DNA of 11,683 nucleotides from an uncultured Flavobacterium sp. Lineage in GTDB: Bacteria > Bacteroidota > Bacteroidia > Flavobacteriales > Flavobacteriaceae. The DNA lies in contig NZ_CAMIHH010000100.1 of the NCBI RefSeq assembly GCF_946220915.1, positions 1 to 11,683 on the forward strand, written 5' to 3'. Numbering within the stretch: position 1 is the first letter of the stretch; the number at the start of each line of letters is the position of its first letter. Positions 5,121 through 11,537 of this stretch are shown in pieces. The notes under the pieces are model-generated. The model was given only the letters and a program-made list of their open reading frames with translations, was not told the origin of the DNA and searched no databases. The translations under genes were made by a program, and so were the position numbers.

Positions 5121-7103
5121 TTGATATCCAAAAGCACCATAGATACCGTATACGAAACCGCCCGCGTTGAGGAGGTGATCGGTGATTTTGTGGTATTGAA
5201 GCGGGCAGGGAGCAACCTGAAAGGGTTGAGCCCATTCAGTAATGAGAAGTCGCCATCGTTCATGGTATCGCCCGTAAAGCAGATATGGAAGGACTTCAGT
5301 TCGGGCAAGGGCGGGAATGCCGTGGCCTTCCTCATGGAGCACGAGCATTTTACCTACCCGGAAGCCATTCGCTATTTAGCCAAAAAGTACAACATCGAGA
5401 TTGAGGAAACCGAACAAACCGATGAAGACAGGGAGCAGGCCAATGAAAAGGAGAGCATGTACCTGGTATCGGAATTTGCGCAGAAGTATTTCCATAACAC
5501 CATGATGAATACCGACGAAGGCCAGGCCATAGGATATTCGTATTTCAAGGAGCGTGGGTTTACAGGCGATACGATAAATAAATTCGGGCTGGGTTACTCC
5601 CCGGAAGAATGGGATGCTTTCAGTAAGGAAGCTTTGGGTAAAGGCTATAAGCTGGACTATCTCGATAAAACCGGCCTGACCATTGTACGCGAAGATGGCC
5701 GCATGGCCGACCGTTTCCGTGGCCGCGTAATGTTCCCGATACAAAGCATGTCCGGGCGTGTGCTGGGCTTTGGAGGGCGTATTTTAGGCAATGATAAAAA
5801 AGTTGCTAAGTACCTCAATTCGCCCGAAAGCGACATCTACCACAAAAGCAAGGTGCTGTACGGCATCTTTCATGCCAAGCAGGCTATTGCGAAACAGGAT
5901 AACTGCTATTTGGTGGAGGGCTACACCGACGTGATCCAGATGCACCAGGCAGGTATTGAGAACGTAGTGGCATCATCGGGTACTGCCCTGACACCCGACC
6001 AGATCCGCCTCATCAGCAGGCTTACAAAGAATATTACGGTACTATTCGATGGCGACGCGGCAGGGCTCCGTGCTTCGGTGCGCGGTATCGATCTGATACT
6101 GGAGGAAGGAATGAATGTAAAGGTCTGCACTTTCCCGGATGGTGACGACCCCGATAGCTTTGCGAAGAAAACCCCTCACGATGAACTGATAGCCTACCTT
6201 AACGACAATGCCAAAGACTTCATACAGTTCAAAGCCGGGCTGTTGATGGATGAAGCCAAGAATGACCCTGTAAAGAAGGCCGGGCTGATACGCGACATGG
6301 TAACGAGTATAGGCAAGATATCTGACCGCATACAACGGGAAATATATGTGCAGGAAGTATCGCGCATAATGGACATTTCAGAGCAGGTGCTGGTAAGTAC
6401 GCTGTCGCAGATCGTTTCCAAGGAAATTGCCGATGCGGGAAAGCAGATGAAAGAGCAGCAGAAGGCCAACGCGATGAAGCCTGTGCCCGATGATTTCGTA
6501 CCCCAGCAAGAGCGTATTGATATATTGGAAGGCCTTGAACGGAGGATTATTGAAATACTTTTATTGTACGGCGGCACCGAGCAGGACTTTGAGGATGTGT
6601 ATATAAAATATGATGAGTTCGGAAAAGAGTATGAGCATACCGAACATAAAACATATAAGGTTTATGAGCGCATTTACCTGAATCTTCAGGAAGACGAGAT
6701 ACAATTTACAAATCCGGTTTTTAAAGACCTTTATAAGGCTGTTATCGATCACTACCTTGCACTGCAAGAACTGAATATCGAAACATTTCTCAATACTTTA
6801 CATCCTGAACTGCAATATGTAGCAACCGATATTTTTATGCAGGATGAAAAATATGTGCTTCATGAATGGGAAGAGAAAAAGCAGATACCTGTAAAAGATA
6901 AATCGCTCTCTGTCTCGGCATATGCCAATGAGCATATCATCGACCTTAGATGGCTCTTACTTGGAAGGCTTATACAAGACCTCAAAATGCAGGTAAGCCC
7001 CGAAGCCGACAACATGGAGATACTGATGGCTGTAAACGACTACAATACACTAGTAAATTACCTCTCCAGAAAAATAAGCAGGCTGCGGAGCCAGTTCTTC
7101 TAG
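5121..7103 (+). CDS. dnaG: DNA primase DnaG, zinc ligands replaced
   Basis: This 660-residue enzyme makes RNA primers at the replication fork in association with DnaB helicase. Order of domains: N-terminal zinc-finger fold (about 1-100), RNA polymerase core (about 115-350) and helicase-binding region (about 450-660). The basic motif DRFRGRVMFPI (198-208) and TOPRIM motifs EGYTD (266-270), LFDGDAAG (308-315) and DDPDS (342-346) are intact, so catalysis should be normal. The N-terminal domain keeps its frame (GLSPF, EKSPSFMVSP, GKGGN), but the four usual ligands Cys-His-Cys-Cys are Ser37, Ser40, Asp58 and Ser61, with spacing preserved. It should not bind zinc in the standard way. The start is TTG: a TAA at 5115-5117 closes the frame immediately upstream and the family N-terminus (STIDTVYETARVEEVIGDFV) follows. 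Confidence 0.96.
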   Translation: MISKSTIDTVYETARVEEVIGDFVVLKRAGSNLKGLSPFSNEKSPSFMVSPVKQIWKDFSSGKGGNAVAFLMEHEHFTYPEAIRYLAKKYNIEIEETEQTDEDREQANEKESMYLVSEFAQKYFHNTMMNTDEGQAIGYSYFKERGFTGDTINKFGLGYSPEEWDAFSKEALGKGYKLDYLDKTGLTIVREDGRMADRFRGRVMFPIQSMSGRVLGFGGRILGNDKKVAKYLNSPESDIYHKSKVLYGIFHAKQAIAKQDNCYLVEGYTDVIQMHQAGIENVVASSGTALTPDQIRLISRLTKNITVLFDGDAAGLRASVRGIDLILEEGMNVKVCTFPDGDDPDSFAKKTPHDELIAYLNDNAKDFIQFKAGLLMDEAKNDPVKKAGLIRDMVTSIGKISDRIQREIYVQEVSRIMDISEQVLVSTLSQIVSKEIADAGKQMKEQQKANAMKPVPDDFVPQQERIDILEGLERRIIEILLLYGGTEQDFEDVYIKYDEFGKEYEHTEHKTYKVYERIYLNLQEDEIQFTNPVFKDLYKAVIDHYLALQELNIETFLNTLHPELQYVATDIFMQDEKYVLHEWEEKKQIPVKDKSLSVSAYANEHIIDLRWLLLGRLIQDLKMQVSPEADNMEILMAVNDYNTLVNYLSRKISRLRSQFF

Positions 7104-7146
7104 CAAGCAATCTATTATTTGATAATCTAAATGTAATATCGATAAC

Positions 7147-7169
7147 AAAAACGCCTCCCGAAGGAAGCG
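7147..7169 (-). terminator. Rho-independent terminator of the response-regulator gene
   Basis: On the minus strand CGCTTCC and GGAGGCG (with one G-T pair) enclose a TTCG tetraloop closed by C-G, an exceptionally stable hairpin, and are followed by five T residues. It starts about 70 bases after the regulator's stop codon. On the plus strand there is no T run after the hairpin, so it is not an obvious dnaG terminator. Confidence 0.82.
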
Positions 7170-7238
7170 CCTGTGTCTTGTAGTAAAGTGCGTAAAGCCC
7201 GGTGAGTAATAATGTTTTCCGTTTGGTTGGTATTAGCG

Positions 7239-7868
7239 TTAAACGATGTCCAGTGTCTTGGCTTTGTTTACAAGGTCTACCAGGTTGGTTACGTGCAGCT
7301 TGGTAAGCAGCCTTAGCTTATAGGTACTGATGGTTTTTTCATTGAGGTCCAGTAGCTTGGCAATCTCTTTGTTCTTCTTGCCTTCGCTAAGGTAGCGCAG
7401 CACTTCGATTTCGCGCGACGAAAGCTTCCTGTATAGCCTTTCTGATTTTTTGCCTTTATTGAGCAGGGCAAGGTTCTTTTTTACAGTATCGCTGAATACC
7501 ACTTCACCTTCATTCACTTTTTTAATGGCATTTTCCAGTTCTTCCATTTTGGCGCTCTTGTGCACATAGGCCGATACACCGGCTTTAAGCGCATTGGGCG
7601 CATATATCTGCTCGGCCAGGTTGGTAAAGATGATGATCTTGGTTTCGGGGAATTCCCTTACGAGCGATTTTACAGAGCTAATGCTTGTAAGGCCGTCCAG
7701 CTCCAGGTCGATTACTGCGGCATCTACCGTTTTTTTTCCCAATATATCGAGCAGGCTGTCAAGGTTATTTACCACGCCCACAAAACTAATTTGCGGATTA
7801 TCGCTGAAATACGACTTCATCCCATTATGCACAACCGGGTGATTATCCGCGAGACATAGTTTTATCAT
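7239..7868 (-). CDS. Response regulator, NarL/FixJ family (LuxR-type HTH)
   Basis: A 209-residue two-domain regulator. The receiver domain (about 1-122) has phosphoacceptor Asp54 (AVIDLELDG), Thr82 (IIIFTNLAE) and Lys104 (YVHKSAK). The acidic pair is Asp8-Asn9 rather than two acidic residues. The DNA-binding domain (about 145-205) is a LuxR-type HTH: LSSREIEVLRYLSEGKKNKE, then LNEKTISTYKLRLLTKL. No histidine kinase is encoded in the window, so it is an orphan here. In other flavobacteria I recall the same regulator between dnaG and nadE, which suggests a conserved housekeeping role. Its targets cannot be read from the sequence. A 14-base palindrome lies 38 bases upstream of its start and may be its operator. 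A terminator follows at 7147-7169. Confidence 0.93.
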   Translation of the reverse strand: MIKLCLADNHPVVHNGMKSYFSDNPQISFVGVVNNLDSLLDILGKKTVDAAVIDLELDGLTSISSVKSLVREFPETKIIIFTNLAEQIYAPNALKAGVSAYVHKSAKMEELENAIKKVNEGEVVFSDTVKKNLALLNKGKKSERLYRKLSSREIEVLRYLSEGKKNKEIAKLLDLNEKTISTYKLRLLTKLHVTNLVDLVNKAKTLDIV

Positions 7869-7898
7869 AATTGCTTTGTTTTGGGTTTTACACTAAAG

Positions 7899-7919
7899 TA
7901 AAGTTAGATATTAATATCT
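7899..7919 (-). promoter_or_regulatory. Palindrome and possible -7 element upstream of the response regulator
   Basis: AGATATTAATATCT (7906-7919) is a perfect 14-base palindrome. On the minus strand it overlaps by one base and lies just upstream of TAACTTTA (7899-7906), which is one mismatch from TAnnTTTG. A regulator bound there would cover the promoter between its -7 and -33 regions, consistent with autoregulation. No TTG is seen at -33. Confidence 0.4.
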
Positions 7920-7958
7920 TAAAGTATTGTGAATGAAAGAATTTTATTTCAAATTTTA

Positions 7959-7981
7959 AGGGTAATTTAGGAAATAACCCT
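7959..7981 (-). terminator. Possible weak terminator hairpin after nadE
   Basis: AGGGTAATTT and AAATAACCCT pair over 9 of 10 positions around an AGG loop, 30 bases beyond the nadE stop. The minus-strand sequence that follows is AT-rich but has no continuous T run, so termination may be partial and some nadE transcripts could read into the regulator gene. Confidence 0.35.
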
Positions 7982-8010
7982 AAAAATCCTACGTTAGGTA
8001 AAACGGTTTT

Positions 8011-8817
8011 TTACTTCAAATTTGCAGGTATTTCACAAACCGGAATAGGCACCATTTTATGCCTGTTTGTCGTATTTAGCCTGCGGTATATTTCGAAAAC
8101 TTGCTTTTCGCGCCCTTCAAAATCAGTGGCAGATTTTCCTTTCGCCAATTGCTCCATGGCCCACTCGAGTTCCTCATAGCTTGCACCAAGCTGGTCTTCA
8201 TCGCTGCGGTCGTCATGAAAAAGTCCGTCGGCAGGTTTTGCCGCCACAATGCTTTCAGCTACCTTCAGATGCTTCGCCAGGAGGCGCACTTCGGTTTTGG
8301 TCAGGTCGGCTATCGGGCTGATGTCTACTCCGCCATCCCCATACTTTGTAAAAAAACCAACACCGAAGTCTTCTACCTTGTTGCCTGTCCCTGCCACGAG
8401 CGCACTGTTGATTCCTGCAAAATAGTAGAGCGTGGCCATGCGCAGCCGCGCACGCGTATTGGCCAGTGAAAGGTGGAGTGCGTGCTCATTTTCCGTTTCC
8501 GGTACGTGTTGTTTAAATGTTTCAAATACCGGGGTAAGGTCGGCCAGTTGAGACGATACGTTCTGAAATTTTTCCTTCAGGTTCCCGATGTGTTCCTGGG
8601 CGCGGCTCACATGGCTTGGAGGCTGGTGGATGGGCATTTCGATGCACAGCGTTGGCAATCCTGTTTGTGCACATAGCGTTGAGGTGACCGCCGAATCGAT
8701 ACCGCCGGATATCCCTACAACAAAACCCTTTACATTTGCGTTAGTGGCATAGTCCCTCAGCCATTTTATAATATGGTCGTTAATGGCCTGGGCCTGAAAA
8801 TTAGCATTCGTTGGCAT
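8011..8817 (-). CDS. nadE: NAD+ synthetase, ammonia-dependent type
   Basis: NadE amidates nicotinic acid adenine dinucleotide with ATP to give NAD+, the last step of NAD synthesis. The 268-residue protein has the pyrophosphatase P-loop SGGIDS (37-42) and the downstream signature GTGNKVEDFGVGFFTKYGDG, followed by DISPIADLTKTEVRLLA. The conserved KPADGLFHDDRSDEDQLG loop that closes over the substrate is also present. Its length matches single-domain NadE enzymes of about 270 residues. There is no N-terminal glutaminase domain, so ammonia must be the nitrogen source or be supplied by another protein. The start ATG at 8815-8817 faces gldB across 86 bases. No good promoter is visible for this strand: the only TAnnTTTG match on the minus strand (8892-8899) lacks a -33 partner and lies next to the gldB start. 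Confidence 0.96.
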   Translation of the reverse strand: MPTNANFQAQAINDHIIKWLRDYATNANVKGFVVGISGGIDSAVTSTLCAQTGLPTLCIEMPIHQPPSHVSRAQEHIGNLKEKFQNVSSQLADLTPVFETFKQHVPETENEHALHLSLANTRARLRMATLYYFAGINSALVAGTGNKVEDFGVGFFTKYGDGGVDISPIADLTKTEVRLLAKHLKVAESIVAAKPADGLFHDDRSDEDQLGASYEELEWAMEQLAKGKSATDFEGREKQVFEIYRRLNTTNRHKMVPIPVCEIPANLK

Positions 8818-8844
8818 TGTTTTTACAATTAGTGGTTGAGTGCG

Positions 8845-8852
8845 TATATTTG
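8845..8852 (+). promoter_or_regulatory. -7 element of the gldB-gldC promoter
   Basis: TATATTTG matches TAnnTTTG exactly, 51 bases before the gldB ATG, giving a leader of about 46 bases. The nearest suitable TTG (8817-8819) is 25 bases upstream, slightly too far, so the -33 element is poor. Confidence 0.5.
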
Positions 8853-8903
8853 CATGATAAAATTAAGCAATCCGGATAAGGAATTTCCTAACAAAAATAC
8901 AAA

Positions 8904-9875
8904 ATGAAGAAATGCATATTTTTAATGGCTTCACTACTGCTGTTTTTTTCGTGCAAAGAGGAAAACGAAACAGAGGAAAAAGTAGCTGAGGTACAGGTAG
9001 AAAAGGTGACGATAGAGCGCTTTGACAAGCTGTTCTTTGAAAGCAAACCGGAAGACCTGGCCAGGCTAAAGCAGCAGTTTCCGTTCCTGTTCCCGTCCGG
9101 TAATACAGATGCAGTATGGCAGGCCAGGATGAACGACCCCTTTCTGCGCAAGCTGTATGAAGAAGTTCAGAAAAAATACCCAAGCCTGCAATCGCTCGAC
9201 AGTGATATGGAAAACCTTTTCAGGCATATTAAATATTACTACCCGAATTTTAAAACGCCACGCGTAATAACCATAGTAAATGATGACAACAGCCTGAAGT
9301 CGGTATACCAGGACAATCTTGTCATCATTCCGCTAAGCCTTTACCTGGGCAAGGACAATTATCTGTACGAAGGCCTGCCGAAATACCAGGTACAGGAGTA
9401 CGAACCCTCGCAGGTTGTGCCCGATGTTGTTGCTGCTTTTACCATGGGGCGCATACCGGCACCCAAAGACAATACGCTGCTGGGCGAAATGATATATCAC
9501 GGGAAGGAACTGTACCTTAAGGATATGCTTATTCCGGATGATGCTGATGCACATAAAATAGGCTATACCAAGGAACAGATGGAGTGGTCCAGGATAAATG
9601 AAGCGGAGATATGGCGTTACTTTGTAGACAGGAAACTGCTGTATGCTACCGACCACAAGCTGTTTGATCGTTTCATTAAGCCGGCACCGTTCTCCAAGTT
9701 TTACCTTGAGCTCGATAATGAATCGCCCGGCAGGATCGGGCAGTGGATAGGCTGGCAGATCGTAAGGTCGTATGCAGAGAATAATAAAAATGTACCTTTG
9801 CAGCAGCTGCTGGCCATGGATGCCAAAGCGCTTTTTGATAAATCCAAATACAAACCCAAAAACGATGTCGAATAA
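8904..9875 (+). CDS. gldB: Gliding motility lipoprotein GldB
   Basis: GldB is a lipoprotein required for gliding in Flavobacterium johnsoniae and related bacteria; its biochemical role is not settled. The 323-residue product has a short basic start, a hydrophobic stretch and a lipobox ending LFFSC, with lipidated Cys17 followed by a highly acidic linker (KEENETEEK). The body carries the family-like segments VEKVTIERFDKLFFES, FPFLFPSG, DSDMENLFRHIKYYYPNF and the C-terminal SPGRIGQWIGWQIVRSY. The gene starts a two-gene unit: its last 11 bases overlap gldC, implying coupled translation. The adjacent divergent nadE and downstream convergent engB reproduce the arrangement I recall from other flavobacteria, which supports the name. 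Confidence 0.94.
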   Translation: MKKCIFLMASLLLFFSCKEENETEEKVAEVQVEKVTIERFDKLFFESKPEDLARLKQQFPFLFPSGNTDAVWQARMNDPFLRKLYEEVQKKYPSLQSLDSDMENLFRHIKYYYPNFKTPRVITIVNDDNSLKSVYQDNLVIIPLSLYLGKDNYLYEGLPKYQVQEYEPSQVVPDVVAAFTMGRIPAPKDNTLLGEMIYHGKELYLKDMLIPDDADAHKIGYTKEQMEWSRINEAEIWRYFVDRKLLYATDHKLFDRFIKPAPFSKFYLELDNESPGRIGQWIGWQIVRSYAENNKNVPLQQLLAMDAKALFDKSKYKPKNDVE

Positions 9876-10203
9876 TCTTAAATCTGAGATAAAAATTGTA
9901 GTTGAACTCGATGAGAACCGCGTTCCCGAAAAGCTGAACTGGACTGCCCGCGATGGCGGCGTAACTGATGAGCCTGCGAAAGCCGTCATGCTTTCGGTAT
10001 GGGACAGCACGGCGCAGGAAAGCATGCGCATCGACCTGTGGACAAAGGACATGCCGGTTGATGAAATGAAAACATTCTTTCATCAAACGCTGGTCTCAAT
10101 GTCCGATACCTTCGAACGTGCCACTGGCGACCAGAAAATGGCCGATACAATGAAGGATTTCTGTGATTACTTTGCAGAAAAGCTGGAGCTTAAAAAGAAG
10201 TAA
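9865..10203 (+). CDS. gldC: Gliding motility protein GldC
   Basis: A small soluble protein of 112 residues without signal peptide or membrane segment. It begins SNNLKSEIKIVVELDENRVPEKLNW and ends in a helical, Lys-rich tail (DYFAEKLELKKK). In F. johnsoniae gldC lies next to gldB and its loss reduces but does not abolish gliding, so it is thought to be an accessory, cytoplasmic factor. I chose the ATG at 9865, which overlaps the end of gldB by 11 bases; the frame stays open to 9772, but those 31 residues are out-of-frame gldB sequence without family resemblance. A very strong hairpin follows 13 bases after the stop. Confidence 0.94.
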   Translation: MSNNLKSEIKIVVELDENRVPEKLNWTARDGGVTDEPAKAVMLSVWDSTAQESMRIDLWTKDMPVDEMKTFFHQTLVSMSDTFERATGDQKMADTMKDFCDYFAEKLELKKK

Positions 10204-10216
10204 CACCACTGATGGT

Positions 10217-10260
10217 TATAAAATATAAACGCAACCTTAGGGTTGCGTTTATATTTTATA
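10217..10260. terminator. 20-bp perfect hairpin, bidirectional terminator between gldC and engB
   Basis: Arms 10217-10236 and 10241-10260 are exact reverse complements over 20 bases around a TTAG loop. The inner part is GC-rich (CGCAACC / GGTTGCG) and the outer part AT-rich, so in either direction the inner stem is followed by a T-rich tract (GTTTATATTTTATA). It lies between convergent genes and should stop transcription from both. Confidence 0.9.
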
Positions 10261-10334
10261 CTATTTTACACAGAATTACTGTAGAGTAAAAGTGCTGTCA
10301 GTCTTTCGTGCCGGCTTTCAAAAACATTGTATAG

Positions 10335-10355
10335 GTAAAAGCATTCTGTTTTTAC
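10335..10355 (-). terminator. Small hairpin just after engB
   Basis: GTAAAAGCA and TGTTTTTAC pair over 9 positions (one G-T) around a TTC loop, 11 bases past the engB stop. The stem is weak and has no clean T run afterwards. It may be an auxiliary terminator or 3' end stabiliser ahead of the stronger hairpin at 10217-10260. Confidence 0.3.
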
Positions 10356-10366
10356 ATCAATTGGAA

Positions 10367-10987
10367 TTATAAAAATCCCTGATTTTTAAAAATCCCGTCA
10401 TTTACCCCGTCAATGAACTCCAAAACGGTGTCGCGGCCTGTGCCTTCGGTAGAGGAGGTAACGAAATACTGCGGCATTTCTTCCCAGTTGTTAGCCAAAA
10501 GCTGCTTACGGTAGGCGGCTATGTGCTGGTCTACTTTGCCACGGCTAATCTTGTCGGCTTTGGTAAAAATAAGGCAGAACGGAACTTCGGTTTCGCCAAG
10601 GTAAGTAATGAATTCAAGGTCGATCTTTTGTGCTTCCAGGCGTATGTCTATGAGTACAAATGCACAGACTAACTGCTCCCTGCGTTCAAAATAATCAGTT
10701 ATGAATTTCTGGAAGGTTTCCTTTGTGGATTTCGATACGCGTGCATAGCCGTACCCGGGAAGATCGACCAGGAACCAGTTGCCGTTAATCTTAAAATGGT
10801 TGATGAGCTGTGTCTTGCCGGGCTTTCCCGAAGTTTTTGCCAGGCTGTTGCGCCCGGTAAGCATATTGATGAGCGATGACTTACCCACATTGCTCCGGCC
10901 TATGAAAGCATATTCCGGCAATGGCTCGTTGGGGCATTTGCTTACATCGGAATTGCTGATTATGAACTCGGCGGTATTGATCTTCAT
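10367..10987 (-). CDS. engB: Ribosome biogenesis GTPase EngB (YihA/YsxC)
   Basis: EngB is a small GTPase that helps assemble the large ribosomal subunit and is essential in many bacteria. The 206-residue product has all GTPase motifs in order: G1 GRSNVGKS (30-37), G2 Thr59 (GKPGKTQ), G3 DLPG (75-78, in DLPGYGYARVSK), G4 TKAD (142-145) and G5 SST (178-180). I chose the ATG at 10985-10987: the family N-terminus (MKINTAEFIISNSDVSKCP) starts there, and the promoter at 11004-11034 lies inside the longer open frame that continues to 11122, which therefore cannot all be translated. The gene is convergent with gldC. Its last codons contain a short AAAAATCCC duplication. Confidence 0.95.
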   Translation of the reverse strand: MKINTAEFIISNSDVSKCPNEPLPEYAFIGRSNVGKSSLINMLTGRNSLAKTSGKPGKTQLINHFKINGNWFLVDLPGYGYARVSKSTKETFQKFITDYFERREQLVCAFVLIDIRLEAQKIDLEFITYLGETEVPFCLIFTKADKISRGKVDQHIAAYRKQLLANNWEEMPQYFVTSSTEGTGRDTVLEFIDGVNDGIFKNQGFL

Positions 10988-11003
10988 GGCGCTGGATTTT
11001 GGG

Positions 11004-11034
11004 CAAAGGTAGGGTAATAATGGAGTACTGCCAA
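11004..11034 (-). promoter_or_regulatory. engB promoter (TTG / TAnnTTTG)
   Basis: On the minus strand TTG (11034-11032) and TACCTTTG (11011-11004) are separated by 20 bases, the best match to the Bacteroidetes promoter consensus in the window. Transcription would start near 10998, leaving a leader of only about ten bases before the ATG. Confidence 0.72.
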
Positions 11035-11203
11035 ACAAGATCATAAGACTGGAATGCGGCGTTGGTCGATTGGCGTGGCGATATGAGTGGAGTGCTATTT
11101 TTAAACGGGAAAATAAAAGCATGCAAAGAGAAACACAACTTTCAAAATCTGTTCGATACTGAAAGCCGATTTTTTTCGCCGGTGGCCTTCAATCCCAAAA
11201 AAG
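11035..11203. other. Intergenic stretch without recognisable gene
   Basis: Between the engB promoter and the HepT remnant I see no coding sequence, RNA gene or clear repeat. Short open frames here have no family resemblance. It may be residue of a gene lost together with the toxin-antitoxin pair. Confidence 0.5.
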
Positions 11204-11537
11204 TTATTGCAAAAGTTTTGTTATTTCTTGTTCGGGGATGGGTATGTCCTTCATGATTATCTTCCAAATCAGGATGTCATCAACACTGTCGTAAGTGTGA
11301 ATGGCCTTATTGCAGAGATCTACAACCAAACGGGCATAAGATATTTATATCTCAGGATTCAATTTAAAGTTTTGACATCGCTTCGCCAATGATTTCCAAT
11401 TGCCTTTCTACTGCCTGGCGTTTTGTCTTGCTGTGCTCGTATTCGTCAAAATTCCTCCTGCCTTCAAGATGTTCGTCAATTGAAACTATCGATTCCAATA
11501 GGTCTGCCAAAAGTTTTTTCTCCTTAAGGCTTATCAT
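11204..11537 (-). pseudogene. Decayed HepT-type HEPN toxin
   Basis: HepT toxins are HEPN ribonucleases (reported to cleave tRNA or mRNA) held in check by MntA, which adds AMP to a Tyr in the toxin's RX4HXY motif. Here the N-terminal half is readable from the ATG at 11535-11537 (LLADLLESIVSIDEHLEGRR ... QLEIIGEAMSKL) and halts at TAA 11364-11366. Homology resumes in another frame (KLNPEI), is interrupted by TAA at 11345-11347, and continues as ISYARLVVDLCNKAIHTYDS to a stop at 11204-11206. The restored protein would be about 110 residues, normal for the family. The catalytic Arg is Cys (TGC, 11312-11314, one transition from CGC), while the His (11297-11299) and target Tyr (11291-11293) remain. 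The protein cannot be an active nuclease. Confidence 0.82.

Noticed and set aside
5014..5235. Minus-strand open frame ending in repeated N-Y-T triplets
   Set aside because: It is antisense to dnaG and the triplet run is just the translated inverted-repeat element, not a protein.
7560..7859. Plus-strand open frames opposite the response regulator
   Set aside because: They are antisense shadows of a well-supported gene and show no domain features.
9772..9864. Longer GldC starting inside gldB
   Set aside because: These residues are gldB read out of frame; the ATG at 9865 gives the normal GldC length and a typical short overlap.
10370..10403. Two neighbouring 17-base units beginning TAAAAATCCC at the end of engB
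   Set aside because: Only ten bases match exactly and the rest diverges; in AT-rich sequence this is weak evidence for a duplication.
10988..11122. N-terminal extension of EngB by 45 residues to an upstream ATG
   Set aside because: The extension has no family resemblance and contains the best promoter match in the window (11004-11034). The conserved N-terminus starts at 10987.
11160..11195. GC-rich patch with a T run, possible terminator near the HepT remnant
   Set aside because: CCGGCGA and TCGGC pair only with a bulge, so the hairpin is too weak to call.
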